DNA of 64,000 nt from Coprobacter secundus (lineage in GTDB: Bacteria > Bacteroidota > Bacteroidia > Bacteroidales > Coprobacteraceae). Made by a program: the position numbers and the translations under genes. The notes beneath the pieces are model-generated. The model was not told the DNA's origin and searched no databases. It was given only the letters and a program-made list of their open reading frames with translations. Of the stretch, positions 8,599 to 17,070 are shown piece by piece. The stretch covers positions 248,001-312,000 of the forward strand of contig JTDA01000003.1 in NCBI GenBank assembly GCA_000803105.1, given 5' to 3'. Every line of letters begins with the position of its first letter. Position 1 is the first letter of the stretch.

Positions 8599-9147
8599 AT
8601 GAAACAAATATTTCTTGTCGGATATATGGGTGCCGGGAAAACGACATTGGGAAAATTGCTGGCGGATAAATTGAACCTTGAATTTATTGATTTGGATCAT
8701 TATATAGAAAACCGTTATCATAAAACAGTAGGCTCTATTTTTGCTGAAAAAGGAGAAGGAGAATTTCGCTTGATCGAGAGTAATATGTTGCATGAAGTGG
8801 GGGAGTTTGAGAATGTCCTGATTGCTACGGGAGGAGGGACCCCATGTTTTCATGATAATATGGAATATATGAATAAACAAGGAATAACAGTTTATTTGAA
8901 AACTACGCCTGAGGTGCTACATCGGAGATTGAGGATAGCAAAAGGAAAGAGACCTTTATTAAGAGGAAAGAGCGATCAGGAGCTTATGAATTTTATTTGT
9001 ATGAACTTGGAGCGTCGTTCTCCGATGTATGAGAAGTCTGTTTTGGTCTTTAATGCAGATAAGCTCGATACGTATGAGGAATTAGAGCATTCGGTAAATT
9101 TACTGGCTGAGCTCGTGTTGGAACGTTTGGGCACAGATTATAGATAA
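8599..9147 (+). CDS. aroK: Shikimate kinase
   Basis: The enzyme has 182 residues from ATG 8599; a TTG six bases earlier is also in frame. It phosphorylates shikimate at the 3-hydroxyl with ATP, the fifth step of the chorismate pathway, in the cytosol. Walker A GYMGAGKTT lies at residues 8-16, followed by the shikimate-binding Asp in FIDLDHYIE near 32 and the Arg in FRLIES near 57. GGGTPC near residue 79 is the Walker-B-like segment, and the LID carries KGKRPLL near 117. Size is usual for the family. It stands alone, divergent from rnhA. Confidence 0.93.
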   Translation: MKQIFLVGYMGAGKTTLGKLLADKLNLEFIDLDHYIENRYHKTVGSIFAEKGEGEFRLIESNMLHEVGEFENVLIATGGGTPCFHDNMEYMNKQGITVYLKTTPEVLHRRLRIAKGKRPLLRGKSDQELMNFICMNLERRSPMYEKSVLVFNADKLDTYEELEHSVNLLAELVLERLGTDYR

Positions 9148-9231
9148 TTTGCGAAATATGTTTATTTTTCATTCTCTTTTATAAGATTTTACAGGTTGTT
9201 TTTTGTAACTTCGTTTTCCACTATTATTTGA

Positions 9232-10437
9232 ATGCATATGAAAGACCGTTTTTTGCATATAACCCGTGAGGGATTGTGTCCTCAAGAGCATTTATGTGCT
9301 GTTTCTCAGCAAAATCATGCTCTTTGTATCGGTTTGCCTAAAGAGTCTTGTGAAAAGGAAAAAAGATTTGTTCTGACACCGGAAGCTGTTGCGTTATTGG
9401 TCAACGCAGGCCATCGTGTAATTATGGAGGCATCGGCAGGCATCGGGATAAATTATTCAGACTTGTTATATGCAGAGGCGGGTGCAGAGGTGACTGAGCA
9501 GCGTGCGGAAGTCTTTTTGGCTGATATAGTACTCAAAGTATCTCCATTAACAGCTGAGGAAGCTGGTATGTTGAAACCTGGTAGTACTATAATATCATTG
9601 TTACAACCACAGTATCAAAATACAGAAGTTTTACAACTGCTAATGCAGAAACGTGCCATTGCAATAGCGTTTGATAAAATAAAAAATGATACGGGAGAGT
9701 GTTCTTTTGCCGATTGTCTGGATGAAGTTGACGGCCGGGCTGCAGTGATTGTAGCTGCTGGATTACTGACCAATCTTTATGGCGGTAAAGGTATATTGAT
9801 GGGAGGAATTCCGGGAGTTTTTCCTGCTGAAGTAGTTGTCATCGGAGCCGGTTTAAGTGGACGTGCTGCGATTTGTGCAGCGAGAGGGTTGGGCGCCTTG
9901 GTAAAATTATTTGATGAAAATATTTCTCGATTGCGTATGGCATTAGACACGTGTGGACAACCCTTATTTACATCCAATTTGCATCCGAATGTGTTGACAA
10001 ATGCTTTTCGTAGTGCGGATGTTGTTATTGGAACATCCTGTGACATGACTCATCGATTGTCTGAGCAGTTAATACGCCAGATGAAAAAAGGAGCATTGCT
10101 GATAGATTTATGTATAGATAAGGGTGGTTGTTTTGAAACTTCTTTGTGTCCTAATAAACCGAAAGATTCTATATTTGAGAAGTATGGGGTTTTGCACTAT
10201 TGTTTATCGAGCGTAGGATCTGCTGTAGCACGCACGGCATCAATGGCACTAAGTAATTTATTGGTCCCTATTCTTTTGGAAATTGGGGAGTGTCAGGGAG
10301 TGGAAAATATGATAAAACGCGAGCGAGGTTTCAGAGATGCAGTTTATCTATTCAATACAAAAATCGTAAACAGCGATATTGCCCATAGGTTTAATTTGCC
10401 TTATTGTGATATATCGCTGTTTATCAATATGTTTTAG
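9232..10437 (+). CDS. Alanine dehydrogenase / transhydrogenase alpha (AlaDH/PNT) family protein
   Basis: The 401-residue protein has a roughly 30-residue N-terminal extension before the family domain begins (CIGLPKESCEKEKRFVLTPE near residue 34). The N-terminal AlaDh_PNT lobe keeps the Lys of KVSP near residue 102. At the place where true alanine dehydrogenases carry the catalytic His (YLH), this protein reads LLQPQ. The NAD-binding lobe shows VIGAGLSGRAAI near residue 205 and a late IDKGGCFE that keeps the conserved Asp. It is likely an NAD(P)-dependent oxidoreductase, but the missing His makes alanine dehydrogenase activity uncertain. The start could be ATG 9232 or 9238. It ends three bases before the convergent DUF4251 gene. 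Confidence 0.75.
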   Translation: MHMKDRFLHITREGLCPQEHLCAVSQQNHALCIGLPKESCEKEKRFVLTPEAVALLVNAGHRVIMEASAGIGINYSDLLYAEAGAEVTEQRAEVFLADIVLKVSPLTAEEAGMLKPGSTIISLLQPQYQNTEVLQLLMQKRAIAIAFDKIKNDTGECSFADCLDEVDGRAAVIVAAGLLTNLYGGKGILMGGIPGVFPAEVVVIGAGLSGRAAICAARGLGALVKLFDENISRLRMALDTCGQPLFTSNLHPNVLTNAFRSADVVIGTSCDMTHRLSEQLIRQMKKGALLIDLCIDKGGCFETSLCPNKPKDSIFEKYGVLHYCLSSVGSAVARTASMALSNLLVPILLEIGECQGVENMIKRERGFRDAVYLFNTKIVNSDIAHRFNLPYCDISLFINMF

Positions 10438-10440
10438 ATA

Positions 10441-10977
10441 TTAAAAAGACCGTCCTTTGATTATATTGGATTGGCTGTAGGGGATTAGACTTCCTTCTAA
10501 TGTGATACGGTTGCTGTTAAAGTTGGGGCTTATTGTAGCAGAAGCCTTGTTACTCCCTGCATATAGGGTAATGTTTACTAGAGCAGAAATGCCTGCTCCC
10601 ATGATATTCATAGAGTAATAGGTTGTCCCTTTCTTGTCTTTTGTGATTTTTATGTTGGAAATTTGGCCTTCGACCGTTACGCCTCCCATACCATTAGGTC
10701 CACTTGCCGGAATATTGAAACTGGTCTGTACGACTCCAAAGTTTTTGTTGAGAGATATAAAATTACTTGTTGGATTTACATAAACACTTCTTCCTCTTTT
10801 GAAGATGACTCGGTCAGCTTCTAAAACGAAAGTACTGTCTTGTAATGAAATAAGTGCATTGTTATGGTATATTACATCTAACTTTTCTTTTTGTTCGTTT
10901 TTATTGTTTTGCTTATTCTGAGCCTGTATCGTTATCAGAGAGAGAAGAGCAAAAGTAATCGTCATAAATTTTTTCAT
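10441..10977 (-). CDS. DUF4251 domain-containing exported protein
   Basis: The protein is 178 residues, or 180 if the ATG at 10983 is used. It has an N-terminal signal peptide (FMTITFALLSLITIQAQ) followed by a linker rich in Lys, Asn and Gln. The body matches the pattern of DUF4251, a family found mostly in Bacteroidota: VLEADRVIFKRGRSVYV, then repeated short beta-strand segments and a final ITLEGSL strand. It is probably periplasmic or surface-exposed, with unknown function. The gene is convergent with the AlaDH-family gene, with only three bases between stop codons. Confidence 0.75.
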   Translation of the reverse strand: MKKFMTITFALLSLITIQAQNKQNNKNEQKEKLDVIYHNNALISLQDSTFVLEADRVIFKRGRSVYVNPTSNFISLNKNFGVVQTSFNIPASGPNGMGGVTVEGQISNIKITKDKKGTTYYSMNIMGAGISALVNITLYAGSNKASATISPNFNSNRITLEGSLIPYSQSNIIKGRSF

Positions 10978-10983
10978 AATCAT

Positions 10984-11363
10984 TGAATTTTTTAAATTAA
11001 TATTCTATTCATCAGCTCCTTTATATTTATATAACAGGTTTCTTACGATTTTGATTATTTGTAGATTCTTTTTTATGAAAAAACAAAATTCATGCCTACT
11101 TTTTGGGGAGAAAATAAGATAAAACTAAAATTTAGATAATTTAACCGGATTTCTAAAAATTGGCCAGAAGCAATAAAATTTAAAGAAGAATAGTTAGGAT
11201 ATTAATAAATATTTTGTTTCTTTGCATTTTGCGAGAAAAAAGATAGAAATTACCCGATTTTTTTTACAAATAGAATAAAAAATAATAGTTTTACTATTGA
11301 TTATGCTTTGAAAAACTCTTTTTTCTTATTAATTGAAAGATTCAGAAACAAAATAATGGGATT
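10984..11363. other. Intergenic region between divergent DUF4251 and 2-oxoacid oxidoreductase genes
   Basis: About 380 AT-rich bases contain no plausible gene. Apart from the candidate korA promoter at 11193-11224, I see no strong inverted repeat or repeat family. Confidence 0.6.
11193..11224 (+). promoter_or_regulatory. Candidate promoter for the 2-oxoacid:ferredoxin oxidoreductase operon
   Basis: TTTCTTTG at 11217-11224 differs by one base from TAnnTTTG and is followed by CA, as is common. TTAG at 11193-11196 is one base from the TTTG -33 element, with 20 bases between them. The predicted transcript would have a leader of about 130 bases. Confidence 0.33.
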
Positions 11364-13214
11364 ATGTTAGAACAAACAAAGGTGAAAACATTAGATAAAG
11401 TAGCTGTTCGCTTTACCGGAGATTCTGGTGATGGAATGCAGCTGGCGGGAAATCTTTTTTCTAATGTTTCGGCAGCAATTGGGAATGAGATTTCCACGTT
11501 CCCTGATTATCCGGCAGAGATACGAGCTCCACAAGGTACTTTAGGGGGAGTATCCGGTTTTCAGGTACATATTGGTAAAGGTGTATATACTCCGGGTGAC
11601 CAAGCTGATGTTTTGGTCGCGATGAATCCGGCGGCACTGAAAACGAATGTTGCATATATTAAGCCGAATGCTGTGATTATTTATGATACAGATTCTTTTA
11701 CAGCCAATGATTTAGAGAAAGCGGCTTTCGTAACAGATGATCCATTTAATGAACTAGGGCTTACAGGTATGCAGTTAGTCCCAGTTGCAATAACCAGCAT
11801 GGTAAAAGATTCTTTAGCTGGATCGGGATTGGACAATAAGGCGGTCTTGCGTTGTAAAAATATGTTTGCTTTAGGATTGGTATGTTGGCTTTTCGACCGC
11901 CCACTTGACCAAGCGACACATTTGTTAAAAAATAAATTTGCTAAAAAGCCATCGGTACTTGAAGCTAATATTAAGGTAATGACCGATGGATATAATTACG
12001 GAAATAATATACATGCAACGGTTTCGACATATCGTATTGAAACTGCAACAGCAAAAAAAGGTATCTATACCGATATAAATGGGAATACAGCTACGGCATT
12101 AGGATTGATTGCCGCTTCTGAAAAATCAGGTCTTCCTTTATTCTTGGGTAGTTATCCTATTACTCCGGCCAGTGATATTTTGCATGAACTGGCAAAAAGA
12201 AAAGATTTGGGTGTAAAAGTCGTTCAAGCAGAAGATGAAATTGCTGGGGTTTGTACCGCTATAGGAGCAAGTTTTGCCGGAAATTTGGCTGCGACATCTA
12301 CATCCGGTCCAGGGTTGGCATTGAAAAGCGAAGCTATCGGTTTGGCTGTAATGGCAGAATTACCGTTAGTTATTATTGATGTCCAGCGAGGAGGGCCTTC
12401 TACGGGGCTTCCGACAAAAACAGAACAGACCGATTTGTTACAAGCGCTTTATGGCCGTAATGGAGAGTCTCCCATTGTCGTTGTGGCAGCGTCGACACCT
12501 GCTGATTGTTTTGATATGGCTTTTAATGCAGCAAAACTTGCCCTTGAACATATGACTCCGGTTATTTTACTGACAGATGGATTCATAGCAAATGGCTCGT
12601 CGGCATGGCGTATACCTGAGATGGAAGAATATCCTGAAATAGTTCCTCATTATGTGACTCCTGATTTGTTGGAAAAAAATTGGCGACCCTATCATCGGGA
12701 TACAGAGACACAAGTTCGTTTTTGGGCTAAGCCCGGTATGGAGGGCTTTATGCATCGATTGGGCGGTCTGGAGAAGGATAGTATTACAGGTGCAATTTCT
12801 ACAAATCCGGCCAACCATCAAAAGATGACAGATATCCGTCAGGCTAAAATTGATTATATTTCGAAGTGTATTCCGGCTCTTGAAGTTTTAGGAAATCCGG
12901 ATGCAGATTTATTGGTTGTTGGTTGGGGTGGAACATACGGGCATTTATATTCAGCTGTTGAAAAGATGAATGCAGAGGGGAAAAAAGTTGCTATGGTCCA
13001 TTTTAATTACATCAATCCGCTACCTGCAAATACGGCTGAAGTTATGAAAAAATACAGAAAAGTTGTGGTATGTGAACTGAATAATGGGCAGTTAGCTACT
13101 CATTTATGTTCTAAGATTCCGGGACTGAATGTTGAAAAATTCAATAAAGTGCAGGGGCAGCCTTTTATGGTAAGCGAGCTTGTCGAATGTTTTAATAAAC
13201 TCATGGAGGAATAA
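11364..13214 (+). CDS. korA: 2-oxoacid:acceptor (ferredoxin) oxidoreductase, fused gamma-alpha subunit
   Basis: The 616-residue protein joins two domains. Residues about 1-200 are the gamma domain (VRFTGDSGDGMQLAGNLF at the start), and about 215-616 the alpha domain (GSYPITPASDILHELAKR near residue 263, then the TSGPGLALKSEAIG segment near 314). With the following beta subunit it oxidatively decarboxylates 2-oxoglutarate or a related 2-oxoacid to an acyl-CoA and reduces ferredoxin. This supports the anaerobic TCA branch of Bacteroidales. The specific 2-oxoacid is inferred from the KorA-like layout. Only three bases separate it from the beta subunit gene. Confidence 0.9.
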   Translation: MLEQTKVKTLDKVAVRFTGDSGDGMQLAGNLFSNVSAAIGNEISTFPDYPAEIRAPQGTLGGVSGFQVHIGKGVYTPGDQADVLVAMNPAALKTNVAYIKPNAVIIYDTDSFTANDLEKAAFVTDDPFNELGLTGMQLVPVAITSMVKDSLAGSGLDNKAVLRCKNMFALGLVCWLFDRPLDQATHLLKNKFAKKPSVLEANIKVMTDGYNYGNNIHATVSTYRIETATAKKGIYTDINGNTATALGLIAASEKSGLPLFLGSYPITPASDILHELAKRKDLGVKVVQAEDEIAGVCTAIGASFAGNLAATSTSGPGLALKSEAIGLAVMAELPLVIIDVQRGGPSTGLPTKTEQTDLLQALYGRNGESPIVVVAASTPADCFDMAFNAAKLALEHMTPVILLTDGFIANGSSAWRIPEMEEYPEIVPHYVTPDLLEKNWRPYHRDTETQVRFWAKPGMEGFMHRLGGLEKDSITGAISTNPANHQKMTDIRQAKIDYISKCIPALEVLGNPDADLLVVGWGGTYGHLYSAVEKMNAEGKKVAMVHFNYINPLPANTAEVMKKYRKVVVCELNNGQLATHLCSKIPGLNVEKFNKVQGQPFMVSELVECFNKLMEE

Positions 13215-13217
13215 CAA

Positions 13218-14234
13218 ATGGAAAATAATACCATATATACAGCAAAAGATTTTAAAAGCGATCAGTATGTTCGCTGGTGTCCCGGTTGTGGAGACCATGC
13301 TGTTGTGAATACTTTGCAAAAGGCTATGGCCGAATTGGGAATACCTCCTCATATGACTGCCGTAATATCCGGTATTGGGTGTTCTTCAAGGCTCCCTTAT
13401 TACATGAATACATATGGTTTTCATACAATTCATGGCCGGGCATCTGCAATTGCTACAGGAGTTAAAGTTGCTAATCCTGAGCTGACGGTTTGGCAGATTA
13501 CGGGAGATGGGGACTGCTTGGCTATCGGGGGAAATCATTTTATTCATGCTGTCCGTAGGAATGTCGATTTGAATATCATACTACTGAACAATAAGATTTA
13601 TGGTCTTACGAAGGGGCAATATTCTCCTACGTCAGACCGGGGTGCCGTAACTAAGTCGTCTCCTTATGGGACTGTCGAAGATCCTTTTATTCCGGCAGAA
13701 TTGGCATTCGGGGCTCGGGGTACTTTCTTTGCCCGTTCTATAGATGTGGATTTGTCTGTAGCAAAAGAAGTTATGGTAGAGGCGGCTCGACATAAAGGGG
13801 CGTCGGTGGTCGAGATATTACAGAACTGTGTGATTTTTAATGATAAGATTCATAGTTTTGTTGCAGATAAGGAGTTCCGGGCAGAACGTACTATCCATCT
13901 CAAACATGGAGAGAAAATGCTTTTTGGTAAAAATAACGAGAAAGGTTTGGTCTTAGATGGTCTGAAATTAAAAGTCGTTACTATCGGGGAAAATGGAGTT
14001 ACACTGGACGATATCCTGACTCATGATGTTACAGACCAAGATGGGACATTACATCGTATGCTGGCTATGATGGATGGTCATGAATTACCATTGGCAGTCG
14101 GAGTAATACGTTCGGTGGAAGCTCCGGTCTATGACCAGGAAGTAAAAGCTCAAATTGAGTCGGTAAGAGCCCAGACAAATAGACGAACATTGAGAGATTA
14201 TTTGCTTACGCGTGATACTTGGGAAGTGAAATAA
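13218..14234 (+). CDS. korB: 2-oxoacid:acceptor (ferredoxin) oxidoreductase, beta subunit
   Basis: The 338-residue protein is the thiamine-diphosphate-binding half. It shows WCPGCGDHAVVN near residue 17, the GIGCSSR region near 50, and the ThDP/Mg signature ITGDGDCLAIGGNHF near 94 followed by NNKIYGLTKGQYSPTS. GGAGGAA directly upstream gives a good ribosome site inside the end of korA, so the subunits are made together. A strong hairpin follows the stop codon. Confidence 0.92.
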   Translation: MENNTIYTAKDFKSDQYVRWCPGCGDHAVVNTLQKAMAELGIPPHMTAVISGIGCSSRLPYYMNTYGFHTIHGRASAIATGVKVANPELTVWQITGDGDCLAIGGNHFIHAVRRNVDLNIILLNNKIYGLTKGQYSPTSDRGAVTKSSPYGTVEDPFIPAELAFGARGTFFARSIDVDLSVAKEVMVEAARHKGASVVEILQNCVIFNDKIHSFVADKEFRAERTIHLKHGEKMLFGKNNEKGLVLDGLKLKVVTIGENGVTLDDILTHDVTDQDGTLHRMLAMMDGHELPLAVGVIRSVEAPVYDQEVKAQIESVRAQTNRRTLRDYLLTRDTWEVK

Positions 14235-14252
14235 AAGATTTCCATATTGTAT

Positions 14253-14292
14253 AAAACCGGGATAAGATAGTTTCTATGTCCCGGTTTTGTTT
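14253..14292 (+). terminator. Rho-independent terminator after korB
   Basis: A 10-bp perfect stem pairs 14253-14262 with 14279-14288 around a 16-base loop, and the second arm runs into TTTTGTTTTA. It lies 19 bases past the korB stop. Confidence 0.8.
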
Positions 14293-14395
14293 TATGTATC
14301 TATTTGTAAAGGATAAAAGCTGTTATAAATTGAATTTTAGTCAGTGAGTATTCATGATTTTTTGTAACTTTATCACGATTTCAATAATAGAAAGA

Positions 14396-15013
14396 ATGAA
14401 AAAATTCGATGTAAATGGTTGGGCGCGGAAGCCCAGTTATGAAATATTCAGAAATTATGCCGATCCCTCTTTTCATATTACGGCTAATGTTGATGTAACC
14501 CGTCTGTACAATGATTGTAAGATAAATGGAGATAGTTTCTTCTTGGCTTCTTTGTATTATATGACGAGAGTGGCGAACGAAATTCTTGAGTTTCGTTTGC
14601 GTATTATCGATGGAGAAGTTTGGGAAATAGACCATATGGATGCCGGTACTATCATATCGCATGGAGGAGGGATGATAACTTTTGCCAGTTTTGCGTATAA
14701 GGAAACTTATAAAGAATTTATGGAAGTCGCGACAAAACATTTACAAGAACATTTGCAACGAAAAGAACATGACGGTGACGCATTTCGGAAAGATGTGTTA
14801 CAAAATTCTGTATTGCCATGGGTATCGTTTACTGCGGTAAAACATCCGCACAGGGATTTGTCCGATGCAGATATTCCCAAAGTCACGTGCGGAAAGTTGA
14901 TAAAGAGGGAAGGAAAAGTATGGATGCCGGTAAATATAGAGGCTCACCATGGTTTGATGGATGGCTATCAGATGAGCCGTTATTTTCAGTTACTTGAAGA
15001 ATATTGTGCTTAA
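14396..15013 (+). CDS. Chloramphenicol acetyltransferase-fold (CatA-like) protein
   Basis: The protein is 205 residues from ATG 14396; an ATG at 14354 would add 14 residues of unlikely sequence, and a TAACTTTA box at about 14364 fits a start at 14396. It shows the CAT fold: HITANVDVTRL near residue 25, and near the C-terminus the catalytic signature HHGLMDGYQ, which contains the general-base His and the structural Asp. CATs O-acetylate chloramphenicol using acetyl-CoA. Bacteroidales carry many chromosomal relatives whose substrate is unknown, so a resistance role should not be assumed. The next gene follows within 24 bases. Confidence 0.85.
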   Translation: MKKFDVNGWARKPSYEIFRNYADPSFHITANVDVTRLYNDCKINGDSFFLASLYYMTRVANEILEFRLRIIDGEVWEIDHMDAGTIISHGGGMITFASFAYKETYKEFMEVATKHLQEHLQRKEHDGDAFRKDVLQNSVLPWVSFTAVKHPHRDLSDADIPKVTCGKLIKREGKVWMPVNIEAHHGLMDGYQMSRYFQLLEEYCA

Positions 15014-15036
15014 TATGTTAATAATTGGATTTTTAT

Positions 15037-15666
15037 ATGGGAAAAATTAAAAATATTGTATTTGATTTAGGCGGAGTTATTCTTGACCTTGACAGGGATA
15101 GAGCGGTGCGTCGTTTTGAACAAATAGGCCTATCTGATGCAGAAGAACTTATAGACCCGTATCATCAGAAAGGAATTTTTCTCGATTTGGAAGAAGGACG
15201 TATCGATCGGAACGAATTTTATCGTTTGTTACGGGAGCACATGAGAAAAGATGTCCCGGAAAAGGATATTGATTATGCTTGGATGGGTTTTGTCGTTGCG
15301 TTGCCCGAATATAAGCTTGATTATATATTAAAGTTACGGGAGAACTATAAAGTATATTTGTTGAGTAATACCAACCCTATTATTATGGGTTGGGCAAGGA
15401 CTGGCGAATTTTCCTCTACGGGGAATCCCATAACACATTATTTCGATAAAATATACACATCTTATGAAATGGGAGTTTGTAAGCCTGCGGCCCGTATTTT
15501 TAATTTTATGATGAAGGATGCAGATATGAATCCTGAAGAGACCCTGTTTGTCGATGATGGCAAAAGCAATACTGATATGGCCTCTGGTATGGGGTTTGTG
15601 ACTTATACGCCGGCAAATGGAGAAGATTGGAGGGAAGCATTGAATGAAATATTGAACAAAAGATGA
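15037..15666 (+). CDS. HAD-superfamily hydrolase (YihX-like, subfamily IA)
   Basis: The 209-residue protein begins IVFDLGGVILDLDRDRAV, with the nucleophile Asp near residue 8 and the DxGxV variant of motif I seen in YihX-type phosphatases. Motif II is YLLSNTNP near residue 110, motif III the Lys in GVCKPAARIF near 150, and motif IV LFVDDGKSN near 172. An alpha-helical cap lies between motifs I and II. It probably dephosphorylates a small sugar phosphate or nucleotide. It overlaps the next gene by ATGA and is clearly a paralogue of the protein at 62862-63497. Confidence 0.87.
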   Translation: MGKIKNIVFDLGGVILDLDRDRAVRRFEQIGLSDAEELIDPYHQKGIFLDLEEGRIDRNEFYRLLREHMRKDVPEKDIDYAWMGFVVALPEYKLDYILKLRENYKVYLLSNTNPIIMGWARTGEFSSTGNPITHYFDKIYTSYEMGVCKPAARIFNFMMKDADMNPEETLFVDDGKSNTDMASGMGFVTYTPANGEDWREALNEILNKR

Positions 15667-16046
15667 AAATACACCATATTGGTCTTTGGGTTTCTGACTT
15701 AGAAGCATCAAGACGGTTTTATGAATATTATTTTGGCGGTAAGTGCGGTGAGCGATATGAAAATGTAACTAAAGGATTTGCTTCTTACATGCTTAGCTTT
15801 GAAGATGGGACGGCCCTTGAGATAATGACACGTATAGATGTTTCCTGCAAAGCACCCGATGGAGAGAGGCTAGGCTGGGCACATCTGGCTTTTACTCTTG
15901 GCTCTGAGCAGAGAGTAAATGAACTGGTAGAGGTGTTAAGGGCTGATGGTTATTGTGTGGTCGGTGAACCCCGTATAACGGGGGACGGATATTATGAAGC
16001 TGTAATTCTGGATAATGAGGGGAATCGGATTGAGATTGTGAAATAA
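15663..16046 (+). CDS. VOC-superfamily (glyoxalase/bleomycin-resistance fold) protein
   Basis: This 127-residue single-domain VOC protein starts IHHIGLWVSDLEASRRFYEYYFGGK, with a metal-binding His at the start. WAHLAFTLGSEQRVNEL near residue 70 and GYYEAVILDNEGNRIEIV at the end supply the other likely metal ligands (His and Glu). Members include glyoxalase I, dioxygenases and drug-binding proteins; its exact job is unknown. The four-base overlap with the HAD hydrolase gene points to shared expression. Confidence 0.85.
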   Translation: MKIHHIGLWVSDLEASRRFYEYYFGGKCGERYENVTKGFASYMLSFEDGTALEIMTRIDVSCKAPDGERLGWAHLAFTLGSEQRVNELVEVLRADGYCVVGEPRITGDGYYEAVILDNEGNRIEIVK

Positions 16047-16065
16047 TAACTATTTTGAGAATTTT

Positions 16066-16109
16066 GTTTTTGTTATCTTGGATAAATTTTTATCCAAGAT
16101 AACAAAAAC
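16066..16109. terminator. Perfect 21-bp inverted repeat, bidirectional terminator between convergent genes
   Basis: Bases 16066-16086 are exactly complementary to 16089-16109, with two bases between the arms. The arms end in runs of T on either strand, so the hairpin can stop transcripts from the VOC gene (plus) and the esterase gene (minus). Confidence 0.85.
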
Positions 16110-16149
16110 TGTCTATGTTTTATTACTTTAAAGGAAGTTTTTTTATTGT

Positions 16150-17052
16150 TTAGAAATCTTCTCCTCGATGAAAGTGGCTGGATGCTGTATGTAGTATTTC
16201 TTTTATTTCTCGACGCCAGAAAGGCCAGTGGTGTTGCCCGTTCCGTAAACGGAAAATAGTCGGAATGTGAGTGTCATACATGGCTAAAGCTAATTGTAAA
16301 TTATTCCTGTATAGGAAATCGTCATCGCCACAAGCTATATAATATTTTACTTTTTTCTTATCAGCTTTCGGATAGTTTTTCAGTATAGTATAGATGTCAT
16401 TTTCTCTCCAAGTTGGTGTAAGTCGGCTTTCTTTTGTATTTCCTCCTCCAATGATATCTTTAAAACGACGTTTGTAATCTTCCTCTGAGAAATTAAGTAT
16501 ATCTTCGTCAGAAAAGACGGCAGCACTTATCGGGAAACATGCAACAAACATGTTCGGATGTTTTAATGCGTAAAGCAAAGATCCATATCCGCCCATCGAC
16601 AGTCCTGCAATAGCTCGTTGTTCTTTCTGTGATATAGCCCGATAGGTAGTTTCAATATGAGGAATAAATTCTTCAAAAAACATTTTTTCCATTTGGGCTT
16701 TTCCTTTACAGTCATTTATGTACCAGCTTTGTTTTGCATCGGGCATTACAATAATCATTTCGTCGGCTTTGCCTGAATCGATGACTCGATCCGCAATAGC
16801 CTGTATTTGCCCTAAGAGGCTCCACGATGTGTGGTTGTCTCCTAAACCGTGTAACAAATATAGCACAGGGTAAGATTTTTCTGAGGTCTGATAGCTTTTG
16901 GGCAGATAGATAGAATATTTTACATCTTCTTTGAGGATGCTACTTTTCATTGATTTATTTTCGGAAAGGTAACTCTGCGCGCATGCCATTCCCGGTAAAA
17001 AGAAGATTAAGCACCAGATGGTGAGTACTCTTGATAAAATAATTTTTTTCAT
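16150..17052 (-). CDS. Secreted esterase D / feruloyl-esterase-like alpha/beta hydrolase
   Basis: The 300-residue protein has a signal peptide (ILSRVLTIWCLIFFLPGMACAQ). The alpha/beta hydrolase core includes YPVLYLLHGLGDNHTSW near residue 62 (oxyanion region), the nucleophile elbow GLSMGGYGS near 149, an Asp in ACGDDDFL near 240 and the late His in NGQHHWPFW near 273. This order fits the esterase D/PHB-depolymerase-like family, which cleaves acyl, acetyl or feruloyl esters on carbohydrates. It is likely periplasmic and may deacylate glycans. The Nudix gene lies 18 bases upstream, suggesting a two-gene unit. Confidence 0.85.
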   Translation of the reverse strand: MKKIILSRVLTIWCLIFFLPGMACAQSYLSENKSMKSSILKEDVKYSIYLPKSYQTSEKSYPVLYLLHGLGDNHTSWSLLGQIQAIADRVIDSGKADEMIIVMPDAKQSWYINDCKGKAQMEKMFFEEFIPHIETTYRAISQKEQRAIAGLSMGGYGSLLYALKHPNMFVACFPISAAVFSDEDILNFSEEDYKRRFKDIIGGGNTKESRLTPTWRENDIYTILKNYPKADKKKVKYYIACGDDDFLYRNNLQLALAMYDTHIPTIFRLRNGQHHWPFWRREIKEILHTASSHFHRGEDF

Positions 17053-17070
17053 GTCGGTATGATTGTTGGG

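Noticed and set aside
8491..8880. N-terminal extension of the RNase H reading frame
   Set aside because: It overlaps the aroK start and promoter region and shows no resemblance to the viroplasmin or RNase H family. The ATG at 8490 gives the normal domain start.
14354..14395. Earlier start of the CAT-fold protein
   Set aside because: It adds 14 hydrophobic/Cys residues upstream of the family start and would overlap the promoter-like TAACTTTA box near 14364.
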